14,969 nucleotides of DNA from CAYNST01 sp964641175 (GTDB lineage: Bacteria; Pseudomonadota; Gammaproteobacteria; Pseudomonadales; Cellvibrionaceae), in NCBI GenBank assembly GCA_964641175.1, contig CAZXLJ010000081.1, positions 1-14,969 of the forward strand, given 5' to 3'. The translations under genes were made by a program, and so were the position numbers. Shown here piece by piece: positions 1 through 5,728 of the stretch; the first letter of the stretch is position 1; every line of letters starts with the position of its first letter. The notes beneath the pieces are model-generated. The model ran no database searches and had not been told where the DNA came from. It saw only the letters and a program-made list of their open reading frames with translations.

Positions 1-104
1 GTTGCTCTTCTTGCGAAGGGCTAAGGCCATTCGCTACGAATAGCGCCTTGCGGGCCGAACGTCCTGGCGCGCGCAGACGCTGTCCGGACTTGATCAGAGG
101 TTCC
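1..104. other. Non-coding left edge with nested palindromes
   Basis: No gene can be supported here. A hairpin can form from AAGGC (23-27) with GCCTT (45-49), and inside it two mutually exclusive stems exist: ATTCG (29-33) with CGAAT (37-41), or CGCTA (32-36) with TAGCG (41-45). No T-run follows on either strand, so a terminator is not clear. Two plus-strand frames enter from the left and stop at 22-24 and 41-43; the tail of a plus-strand gene converging on pyrB is possible, but the 7 or 13 residues are too few to judge. Positions 58-104 belong to the repeat element described separately. Confidence 0.3.
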
Positions 105-114
105 CTAGAATCGG
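58..114 (-). repeat. Repeat element copy A at the 3' end of pyrB
   Basis: Positions 74-114 match 4061-4101 without gaps at 33 of 41 bases, in the same orientation. The flanks 58-70 and 4042-4053 also share AACGTCC followed by GGCGC with one extra base here. The pyrB stop codon (105-107) lies inside the element, so its last ten bases are coding. Read as pyrB transcript, GTCC and GGAC plus an inner GCG and CGC can pair, the same layout as copy B, with a GC-rich loop. No T-run follows, so it is not an ordinary intrinsic terminator. The element is not one I recognise. Confidence 0.55.
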
Positions 115-1115
115 CGGTGGTACCAGTTAACCGGCCGGGCATGTTTGTCCACCAGATCCACCACGTCCAGGACCAGTGCAAACAGGGCCATGCGCACCAG
201 CAGACCGTTGTCGGCCTGGCGAAATATCGCCAGATTCGGATTCTGGTTCAGGTCATTGTCCAGTTCATTGGCATCCGCCCGCGAATCGCGCGGCAATGGG
301 TGCATGATGACGGTGTTGGGCTCGCAGTATTGGGTATAAATGGACTGGTTGAGACGGAAGCGGCCACGGTAAAGATCCGCTTCTTCCTTGCTCGCGAAGC
401 GTTCTTCCTGGATCCGTGTGGAGTAGACGATGTCTACATTGGAGATACTGGGGAACAGCTCCGTGGAAACGTGGACGCTGTGGCCGGCCCTGCGCGCGTG
501 TTCGATATGCTCATCCGGCATGGCGAGCTCGACCGGAGAGACAAGAACGATCTGCAGATTGTCAAAAAGTGTGAGCAGGCGAGACAGCGAGTGTACGGTA
601 CGTCCGTAGCGCAGGTCGCCGATCATGGCGATGCGCAAACCGTCCAGTCCCCGCCCCCTGCCGCTCAATTCCCGCCGGATGGTGTAGAGATCCAGCAACG
701 CCTGGCTCGGATGCTCGTTGGTGCCGTCGCCGCCATTAATCACCGGCACACGGCTGGCAGCGGCAAACTCGGCCACCGAGCCGGCCGCGGGATGGCGCAT
801 GCAGATGACGTCACTGTAGCCGGATAGAACCCGGGCGGTGTCGTACAATGATTCGCCTTTGGCAATGGCCGAGCTCTTGAATCCCGTCGTCTCGCGGACC
901 TCTCCGCCCAGCAGGTTGAAAGCACACCCGAAGCTGACGCGGGTCCGCGTGCTGGGTTCGAAGAACATGTTGCCGAGGATGGCGCCCTCCAGAACCCGGG
1001 TCACCCGCTCCCTCAGGGCATAGGGAGCCATGCTGTCAGCCACGGTAAAGATACGCTCTATATCCGACCGGTCGAATTGATCCACCGAAAGGATGTGTGC
1101 ACCTGCAAATTCCAC
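105..1115 (-). CDS. pyrB: Aspartate carbamoyltransferase catalytic chain
   Basis: Condenses carbamoyl phosphate with L-aspartate to N-carbamoyl-L-aspartate, the committed step of de novo pyrimidine synthesis, in the cytosol. The 336-residue product has the carbamoyl-phosphate loop FEPSTRTR at 52-59, KGES at 86-89, MRHP at 106-109, GDGTNEHPSQALLDLYT at 129-145, GRTVHS at 171-176, STRIQEERF at 232-240 and HPLPR at 272-276. These align with all main active-site segments of the E. coli enzyme (about 310 residues); the extra length is an N-terminal start and a C-terminal tail ending in HRRF. Start is GTG at 1115, preceded four bases away by the strong Shine-Dalgarno run AGGGGG (1125-1120). It lies 81 bases downstream of sbcB on the same strand. 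No pyrI regulatory chain or inactive PyrC partner is visible in this window, so the holoenzyme class cannot be told. Confidence 0.96.
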   Translation of the reverse strand: MEFAGAHILSVDQFDRSDIERIFTVADSMAPYALRERVTRVLEGAILGNMFFEPSTRTRVSFGCAFNLLGGEVRETTGFKSSAIAKGESLYDTARVLSGYSDVICMRHPAAGSVAEFAAASRVPVINGGDGTNEHPSQALLDLYTIRRELSGRGRGLDGLRIAMIGDLRYGRTVHSLSRLLTLFDNLQIVLVSPVELAMPDEHIEHARRAGHSVHVSTELFPSISNVDIVYSTRIQEERFASKEEADLYRGRFRLNQSIYTQYCEPNTVIMHPLPRDSRADANELDNDLNQNPNLAIFRQADNGLLVRMALFALVLDVVDLVDKHARPVNWYHRRF

Positions 1116-1145
1116 GTGACCCCCTGCTGCTGCAATTTCGGCGCT

Positions 1146-1173
1146 ATTGTAACGGCGCCCGGGCTCCCTGCAA
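1146..1173 (-). promoter_or_regulatory. Predicted promoter for pyrB
   Basis: On the minus strand the 81-base sbcB-pyrB gap holds TACAAT (1151-1146; five of six to the sigma-70 -10 box) with TTGCAG (1173-1168; three of six to the -35 box) 16 bases upstream. Transcription would begin near 1139, leaving a leader of about 24 bases, too short for a classical UTP-sensing attenuator. The -35 match is weak, so this is a tentative call. Confidence 0.4.
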
Positions 1174-1196
1174 GCACTGGAATAAAATAAACGGGC

Positions 1197-2648
1197 TTAC
1201 CAGCTACACTTGCGACCCAACTGATACTTGCGCGCCAGTTCATCCGCATAACGGTACAGTTGCTGCAACAGAATTTTTTCCCGTTTCCCAAGTTGGGACG
1301 ATTCATCGAGTTCTCGGATCCGGGCACGCAGCTGTGCGATCGATTGCACGCCTTCACCGCCTTCCGTCAAACGCCGCGTACAGAATTCCATCCAGCGCAT
1401 CCGCTCCCCATCGGTCAGGGAAGCTGGAAAATGGCGCGCCCGATAGCGCCACTGCAGCTCGTTGAGGCGTACATCCTGGAAGTGCCAGCGCGCATCTGCC
1501 AGAGTCTCCGCATCCGCTTCCCGCAGCCGCGCCATCAGTCGCTTGTCTGCATCGCCGATGAAGCCGTTGTACAGCATTCTTTCGGGATCTTCCCGGGGCG
1601 GTAATTCGCGCTGCGCGAACACCGCCCGGACTTTTTCTGCCAGGTCATGTTGCAGTATAAGCTGCCAATGCTGCTCGCATCTGGCCCGGTCAATTCCAAG
1701 TCGACGGGCCGCCGCCGTGTCCAGCATTTTCGGCGGCAGCAGGAGCGGGCATTTATTCAGATGAACGAGCTTTAACGGCACCCGTTTCTCGCCCTCGGAC
1801 AGGTCTTCCTGCGCCGTAAATACCCGCTGGGCAATCTGTGCGGCGTCAAGTCTGATCAGGTCGGCCGGGTCCGCCGAGAGGTCAAAACAGATCACTGCAT
1901 TGGCGTTGGATGGATGCATGGCCAGTGGCACGATCAACGCGACACATCCGCGCTCGACTCCGAACATGGAGGAAACATGCAGGGCCGGCTTGCGCAGCAT
2001 TACATCAAGTCGTGTGGCGCATTTGGCCTTGAGGCGGTGCTCGAAGGCAAAACGGAACAACGCCGGCTGGCGCTCCTTTATCAGGCGGGCCAGCGCGATA
2101 GTCGCCTCCACGTCGGACAGCGCATCATGCGCCGACGTGTGTTGCAATCCGTTGGCCTCGGCAAGATCCTCGAGGCGGAAGCTCGGCCGTCCATCAATCA
2201 TCGGCCACTCCAGCCCTCCCGGGCGCAGCGCGTAACACAGGCGCACCATATCGATGATATCCCAGCGGCTGTTGCCGTTTTTCCACTCCCGTTCGTAGGG
2301 ATCGAAGAAGTTGCGGTACAACATGAAGCGGGTTACTTCATCATCGAAGCGCAACGAGTTGTAGCCGACTCCGCACGTGCCCGGCACCGCAAGCTGCGCC
2401 TGTATTGCCGCGGCGAATGCTGGCTCGGCCAACCCTTCGTCATAGGCTTTCTGTGGGGAAATTCCGGTAATCAGACAGGCATCGGGATGGGGCAGCACGT
2501 CGTCGGGGGGTTGGCAGAAAAGCACCAGCGGTTCGTCAATCACTTGCAGTGCTGCGTCAGTACGCAGACCGGCGAACTGACAGGGCCGATCAACAGAAGG
2601 GTCCGCCCCCCAGGTCTCGTAGTCGTGCCAATAGAGGGTTACTGCCAT
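1197..2648 (-). CDS. sbcB: Exodeoxyribonuclease I
   Basis: Processive 3'-to-5' single-strand DNA exonuclease used in recombination and mismatch repair, cytosolic and a partner of SSB. The 483-residue product matches E. coli ExoI (475) along its whole length. The DEDDh nuclease domain is first: HDYETWG at 8-14 (D9, E11), RFDDEVTR at 100-107 (catalytic D within this block), FFDPYEREW near 114-122, NSRWD at 126-130, and AHDALSDV at 173-180 (H174, D179). The ExoI-specific SH3-like and helical C-terminal domains follow, with KLVHLNKCPLLLP and YNGFIGDADKRLM recognisable. The ATG at 2648 gives the exact family N-terminus although only a poor ribosome site (GGCGG) precedes it. It is divergent from can, with 87 bases between the starts, and is followed by pyrB on the same strand. 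Confidence 0.96.
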   Translation of the reverse strand: MAVTLYWHDYETWGADPSVDRPCQFAGLRTDAALQVIDEPLVLFCQPPDDVLPHPDACLITGISPQKAYDEGLAEPAFAAAIQAQLAVPGTCGVGYNSLRFDDEVTRFMLYRNFFDPYEREWKNGNSRWDIIDMVRLCYALRPGGLEWPMIDGRPSFRLEDLAEANGLQHTSAHDALSDVEATIALARLIKERQPALFRFAFEHRLKAKCATRLDVMLRKPALHVSSMFGVERGCVALIVPLAMHPSNANAVICFDLSADPADLIRLDAAQIAQRVFTAQEDLSEGEKRVPLKLVHLNKCPLLLPPKMLDTAAARRLGIDRARCEQHWQLILQHDLAEKVRAVFAQRELPPREDPERMLYNGFIGDADKRLMARLREADAETLADARWHFQDVRLNELQWRYRARHFPASLTDGERMRWMEFCTRRLTEGGEGVQSIAQLRARIRELDESSQLGKREKILLQQLYRYADELARKYQLGRKCSW

Positions 2649-2673
2649 AGCGCGCCGCCAAAAAAGACGGAGC

Positions 2674-2703
2674 TTACCATTTCACCGGGAGTTTGGTTAT
2701 ACT
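2674..2703 (+). promoter_or_regulatory. Predicted promoter for can
   Basis: TTACCA (2674-2679, four of six) and TATACT (2698-2703, five of six) are separated by 18 bases. The expected start near 2710 leaves a leader of about 26 bases before the GTG of can. On the opposite strand TATAAC (2701-2696) overlaps the same bases and could be the -10 box of sbcB, although no good -35 box accompanies it. Confidence 0.45.
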
Positions 2704-2735
2704 CCTCGCCCCTTCAAATGCACGGGAGCCGTAGT

Positions 2736-3374
2736 GTGGCTGAACTAACCTCGCTCTTCGATAACAACGTTCGCTGGGCAGACAAGATCAAGGCTGCCGA
2801 TCCTGAGTTTTTTGAGAAGCTGGCTCGCCAGCAGAAACCGGAATTCCTCTGGATCGGTTGCTCCGACAGTCGCGTCCCTGCCAATGAAATCGTAGGCCTG
2901 CTCCCCGGCGAACTCTTCGTTCACCGCAATATCGCCAACACCGTAGTGCACACCGATCTGAACTGTCTGTCTGTATTGCACTACGCCGTCGCCGTGCTGA
3001 AAATCAAACACATCATCGTCTGCGGGCATTATGGCTGTGGCGGCGTCCAGGCGGCTTTGGGTCACGTGCAGTTCGGCCTGGTGGATAACTGGCTGCGAAA
3101 CGTGCGCGACGTCTATTACAATCATCGCGATTCATTTCAGGAAATGGAAAATCCGGCAGAAAAGGTCAATCTGCTGTGCGAGCTGAATGTTGCACAACAA
3201 GTAGCCAATGTCTCTCATACCAATATCGTGCAGAACGCGTGGGATCAGGGCGAGGAACTATCCATTCATGGCTGGATTTATGACATTCAGGACGGCCTGT
3301 TGAAAAAGCTGACCCCGGTAATCAATTCCGTCGAGCAGATTCCGGAACAGTACCGGGCAAAGAAATCCGGCTAA
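2736..3374 (+). CDS. can: Beta-class carbonic anhydrase
   Basis: Interconverts CO2 and bicarbonate in the cytosol with one zinc per subunit. The 212-residue product has CSDSR at 42-46 and HYGCGG at 98-103. With the GTG start at 2736 the zinc and active-site residues fall at C42, D44, H98 and C101, the same numbers as in E. coli Can, which is the main reason for choosing this start. It also has GGGAG (2724-2728) seven bases upstream. An ATG at 2718 in the same frame lacks a ribosome site and would add six residues. W39, R64 and a tyrosine at 182 correspond to the bicarbonate-binding allosteric site of type II enzymes as I recall it (W39, R64, Y181 in E. coli). The reading frame stays open upstream to 1914, but that part is antisense to sbcB. 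Convergent with dcd. Confidence 0.95.
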   Translation: MAELTSLFDNNVRWADKIKAADPEFFEKLARQQKPEFLWIGCSDSRVPANEIVGLLPGELFVHRNIANTVVHTDLNCLSVLHYAVAVLKIKHIIVCGHYGCGGVQAALGHVQFGLVDNWLRNVRDVYYNHRDSFQEMENPAEKVNLLCELNVAQQVANVSHTNIVQNAWDQGEELSIHGWIYDIQDGLLKKLTPVINSVEQIPEQYRAKKSG

Positions 3375-3380
3375 GAGGTT

Positions 3381-3414
3381 CAAAATCCGAAGATCTGAGC
3401 CTTCAGGTCTTCGG
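3381..3414 (-). terminator. Intrinsic terminator of dcd in the can/dcd junction
   Basis: Bases 3387-3398 pair with 3403-3414 as a continuous 12-bp stem (one G-T wobble, 3394 with 3407) closed by the four-base loop 3399-3402. On the minus strand the stem is followed by ATTTTG (3386-3381), giving a short U-run. The stem includes the dcd stop codon (3403-3405) and its last codons, so the coding end doubles as terminator arm. On the plus strand no T-run follows, so it would stop can transcription less well. Confidence 0.7.
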
Positions 3415-3975
3415 CAGGGTAACGCCACGCTGCCCCTGATATTTGCCGCCCCGGTCTCCATAGGAAGTTTCGCAGATTTCGTCGCTTTCAAAAAACAGCA
3501 TTTGCGCTACGCCCTCATTGGCGTAAATCTTTGCCGGTAGTGGCGTCGTGTTGGAGAATTCCAGGGTCACATGCCCCTCCCACTCGGGCTCCAACGGCGT
3601 GACGTTCACAATAATGCCGCAGCGGGCATACGTGGATTTGCCAAGGCAGACCGTCAACACACTGCGGGGAATGCGGAAATATTCCACCGTGCGGGCTAAC
3701 GCAAAAGAATTCGGCGGGATAATGCAGACATCGCCCACCATGTCGACGAAGCTGCTTTCATCAAAGTGTTTCGGATCCACCGTCACGGAATGGACGTTTG
3801 TAAATACCTTGAACTCATTGGCGCAGCGTACATCGTAACCGTAACTCGACGTCCCGTAGGAAATCAGCCGCTGCCCGCTGTCGCGGTCATAGCGGACCTG
3901 GCTCGGTTCGAAAGGTTCGATCATCCCGTTCTGTTCCGCCATCCGGCGAATCCATTTATCCGCTTTGATTGACAT
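3403..3975 (-). CDS. dcd: dCTP deaminase
   Basis: Deaminates dCTP to dUTP, the precursor route to dTMP in Gram-negative bacteria; cytosolic homotrimer. The 190-residue product follows the Pseudomonas-type sequence from MSIK to the end. Visible motifs: SYGYDVRCANEFKVF at 44-58, PPNSFALARTVEYFRIPR at 87-104, GKSTYARCGI at 112-121 (S114 and R118 equivalent to the E. coli catalytic Ser and Arg), VTLEFSNTTPLPAKIYANEG at 136-155 (E139, the catalytic glutamate), and QMLFFESDE at 158-166. Start is ATG at 3975 with GGAG six bases upstream. A further in-frame TTG at 4011 exists but has no family support. It lies 126 bases downstream of mrp on the same strand; that gap contains repeat copy B. Confidence 0.96.
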   Translation of the reverse strand: MSIKADKWIRRMAEQNGMIEPFEPSQVRYDRDSGQRLISYGTSSYGYDVRCANEFKVFTNVHSVTVDPKHFDESSFVDMVGDVCIIPPNSFALARTVEYFRIPRSVLTVCLGKSTYARCGIIVNVTPLEPEWEGHVTLEFSNTTPLPAKIYANEGVAQMLFFESDEICETSYGDRGGKYQGQRGVTLPKT

Positions 3976-4041
3976 GCCTGACTCCAAAATCCGGCGGGTA
4001 GTCTCCGCCAACGACTGAATGGTTGCCTGGGAGCCTCCTGT

Positions 4042-4101
4042 AACGTCCGGCGCCTAAAGCCAGACGCAATCCGGACCTGACCAGAGGATCTCCAGACTCG
4101 G
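4042..4101 (-). repeat. Repeat element copy B between mrp and dcd
   Basis: Partner of the element at 58-114 (33 of 41 identical over 4061-4101). It ends at 4101, the base next to the mrp stop codon (4102-4104). Read on the minus strand, GTCCG can pair with CGGAC and an inner GCGTCT with AGGCGC around the loop GGCTTT, with a four-base bulge on the 5' side. The outer GTCC/GGAC and inner GCG/CGC pairs are possible in both copies although the loops differ. It lies in the untranslated stretch between mrp and dcd, so it could affect mRNA processing or relative expression. Confidence 0.55.
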
Positions 4102-5196
4102 TTAATCGTCACTCATGCTGATCTGGGGAGACTTCTCGCCCCCGAGACTGAGCGCCCACAGGCGCCCGGCTATCGACACCGCCATATCCCGATAGATCAG
4201 ACTGACGGCTGACTCCGGATCACTCAATACCGGTGGAGCGCCCCTGTCGGTCTGCTCGCGAATATTGAGCTGCAGCGGCAGACGGCCCAGCACGTCAACG
4301 GCATAATCGCGCGCAAGTGCAGCGCCGCCACCTTCGCCAAAGATGGCTTCGTGGTGACCACATTGAGTGCATACATGAGTCGCCATGTTCTCGATGATAC
4401 CCAGCACCGGAATATTCACCTTGCGAAACATTTCGATGCCTTTGCGCGCATCCAGCAGAGCTATGTCCTGGGGTGTTGTCACGATCACGGAACCGGATAC
4501 CGGTACGTTCTGCGACAGCGTCAACTGGATATCACCGGTGCCCGGCGGCATGTCCACGAGCAGGTAGTCCACATTGTCCCAGCGGGTGTTTTTCAGCAGC
4601 TGCTGCAAGGCGCCGCTGACCATGGGGCCGCGCCAGACCATCGGCGTAGTTTCCGTGACCAGATTACCCATGCTCATCAACTGGACGCCGTTCGCGCACG
4701 GGATCGGCTGCATCAGGTTCGGCGTCAGCATCTGCGGTCTCTGACTGGAGACGCCCAGCATGTGGGCCTGGCTGGGACCATAAATATCCGCGTCGAGTAT
4801 GCCTACCCGCGCACCTTCGGCCGCCAGCGCCAAGGCGAGATTGACCGTCGTCGTGGATTTGCCAACGCCGCCCTTTCCCGAGGCGATGGCAACGATATTG
4901 CGGACGCCGGGAATATGCGTCTGGTGATTGAGTGGCTGTACCTGGGCGACGCCCCATTCCCAGCCGATGTCCACCTGTGTATGGCTCGATGCCAGTGCCT
5001 CTTTGACTTGCTGCTCCAACTGCGTCTGCCAACGGTGCGCGGGGTATGCGGGAGCGAAAGTCATCGAAATCCTGCCGCTGCTGTCTTTGGCGCCGCTCAG
5101 TGCATCGGCCAGTGTCAGTCCGGGAACCAATGGCAAAGGTATCGCCTGCAATATTTGCCGGAGCCACTGCTGGTCGTTCTTGCGGAAAAATGACAT
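4102..5196 (-). CDS. mrp: Iron-sulfur cluster carrier ATPase Mrp/ApbC
   Basis: P-loop ATPase that binds an Fe-S cluster as a dimer and passes it to apoproteins in the cytosol. The 364-residue product has an N-terminal MIP18/DUF59-like region (about 8-90), then the deviant Walker A GKGGVGKST at 107-115, ILDADIYGPS at 133-142, MVWRGPM at 186-192, DMPPGTGD at 215-222, and the cluster-binding CxxC (C276, C279) in CTQCG. E. coli Mrp is about 370 residues. The ATG at 5196 is chosen because AGGAA lies nine bases upstream and the family N-terminus begins here; the frame runs open to 5328 without support. It is upstream of dcd on the same strand. In many gammaproteobacteria mrp lies divergently next to metG; here the CE4 gene separates them. 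Confidence 0.95.
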   Translation of the reverse strand: MSFFRKNDQQWLRQILQAIPLPLVPGLTLADALSGAKDSSGRISMTFAPAYPAHRWQTQLEQQVKEALASSHTQVDIGWEWGVAQVQPLNHQTHIPGVRNIVAIASGKGGVGKSTTTVNLALALAAEGARVGILDADIYGPSQAHMLGVSSQRPQMLTPNLMQPIPCANGVQLMSMGNLVTETTPMVWRGPMVSGALQQLLKNTRWDNVDYLLVDMPPGTGDIQLTLSQNVPVSGSVIVTTPQDIALLDARKGIEMFRKVNIPVLGIIENMATHVCTQCGHHEAIFGEGGGAALARDYAVDVLGRLPLQLNIREQTDRGAPPVLSDPESAVSLIYRDMAVSIAGRLWALSLGGEKSPQISMSDD

Positions 5197-5450
5197 GGCG
5201 ATCGGTTCCTTCGTGCACGGGGCGTGCATTCTAACGGTTAAACGGCCGGAGGCACAGGTCGCGGACGCATCTGTCGTGTGACGCGGCTCGCCGACTTCGG
5301 ATCGCGCAGTTGCTAGCATGAGCGCCAATTGCTGGCCTGAACGGGAAACTGACGCATTGTGATCCAGGCCACGAACCGAAGTTTCATTAGCCGAACGTCT
5401 AAGAGATTTCCGCCTGACGCGACAGTATCATCGGGCCATCGGAGCACCAG

Positions 5451-5510
5451 CCGGGATCGGAACAACAGCCGGGATCGGAACAACAGCCGGGATCGGAACA
5501 ACAGCCGGGA
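5451..5510. repeat. 18-bp tandem repeat, three perfect copies plus six bases
   Basis: The unit CCGGGATCGGAACAACAG occurs at 5451-5468, 5469-5486 and 5487-5504 without change, followed by CCGGGA (5505-5510). The 18 bases before it (5433-5450) match the unit at 12 of 18 positions and look like a decayed copy. A multiple of three keeps frames open on both strands, which explains the spurious short ORFs here. No spacers exist between units, so this is not a CRISPR array. Confidence 0.9.
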
Positions 5511-5537
5511 AAAGTGCCCGAACTGGCCACTTTTTTT
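5510..5537 (+). terminator. Intrinsic terminator with no gene upstream on its strand
   Basis: AAAAGTG (5510-5516) pairs with CACTTTT (5528-5534); inside, after one C-C mismatch, CC pairs with GG around the loop GAACT. Seven T residues (5531-5537) follow the stem on the plus strand. The nearest gene to the left, mrp, points the other way. So this ends either a small RNA that includes the 18-bp repeats or the 5' leader of the CE4 gene. On the minus strand only TTTT follows the stem. Confidence 0.6.
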
Positions 5538-5602
5538 CGCAATAAAAATGATCGACCTGACTTTACTCATGCCAGGCCGCCGCATCTTGCCCACCGGGTA
5601 CC

Positions 5603-5663
5603 ATTCCGGAACGACGCGACTGACTTTGCCGGAATACTCGCCACGCTGACCGGATGCCGGAAT
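5603..5663. promoter_or_regulatory. Three CCGGAAT sites upstream of the CE4 gene
   Basis: ATTCCGG at 5603-5609 is the inverted form of CCGGAAT at 5629-5635 and 5657-5663. The two direct copies share TGCCGGAATA (5627-5636 and 5655-5664) exactly 28 bases apart, and both are soon followed by TCG. Such phasing could mark operator sites for a regulator of the CE4 gene, or the inverted pair could simply be a stem in the leader. No regulator gene is nearby. Confidence 0.3.
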
Positions 5664-5728
5664 ATCGAAGCGTTTTGCGACATCCGGCTTTCTGAAATCA
5701 CTAACTTCACATTAGGCAGTAAAACACC

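Larger units (their letters stand above)
5197..5728. other. Intergenic region between mrp and the CE4 gene
   Basis: This 532-base divergent gap has no supportable gene. From left to right it holds the mrp leader (a possible minus-strand -10 box TAGAAT at 5233-5228, no good -35), an unremarkable stretch 5260-5430, three perfect 18-bp tandem repeats (5451-5504), a plus-strand intrinsic terminator (5510-5537), three CCGGAAT sites (5603-5663), and a long-armed hairpin CCGGATG (5650-5656) with CATCCGG (5681-5687). Small open frames on both strands that run through the tandem repeat only spell the repeat and have no ribosome sites or family resemblance. Confidence 0.6.

Noticed and set aside
58..114. 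Integron attC site or insertion-sequence end
   Set aside because: The RYYYAAC and GTTRRRY core sites of attC are not present in the right layout, and no integrase, transposase or terminal inverted repeats are nearby.
48..827. Plus-strand open frame of 259 codons
   Set aside because: Lies antisense to pyrB, whose full set of active-site motifs is on the other strand; the translation has no family resemblance and no ribosome site.
1116..1196. Pyrimidine-responsive attenuator before pyrB
   Set aside because: The gap is only 81 bases with a predicted leader near 24 bases; no leader peptide or paired terminator structure is visible.
1914..2735. N-terminal extension of the can reading frame
   Set aside because: Entirely antisense to or upstream of sbcB; the family N-terminus, zinc-ligand numbering and ribosome site place the start at 2736.
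3371..3390. Possible third copy of the pyrB/mrp repeat after can
   Set aside because: Only the eight bases AGAGGTTC match copy A; the rest does not align, so chance is sufficient.
5451..5510. Possible CRISPR array
   Set aside because: Units are contiguous, 18 bases long and lack spacers; no cas genes are present.
5359..5649. Short plus-strand frame with RDRNNS repeats, and its minus-strand counterpart 5313-5594
   Set aside because: Both merely translate the 18-bp tandem repeat, which is a multiple of three; the plus frame also runs through the terminator at 5510-5537.
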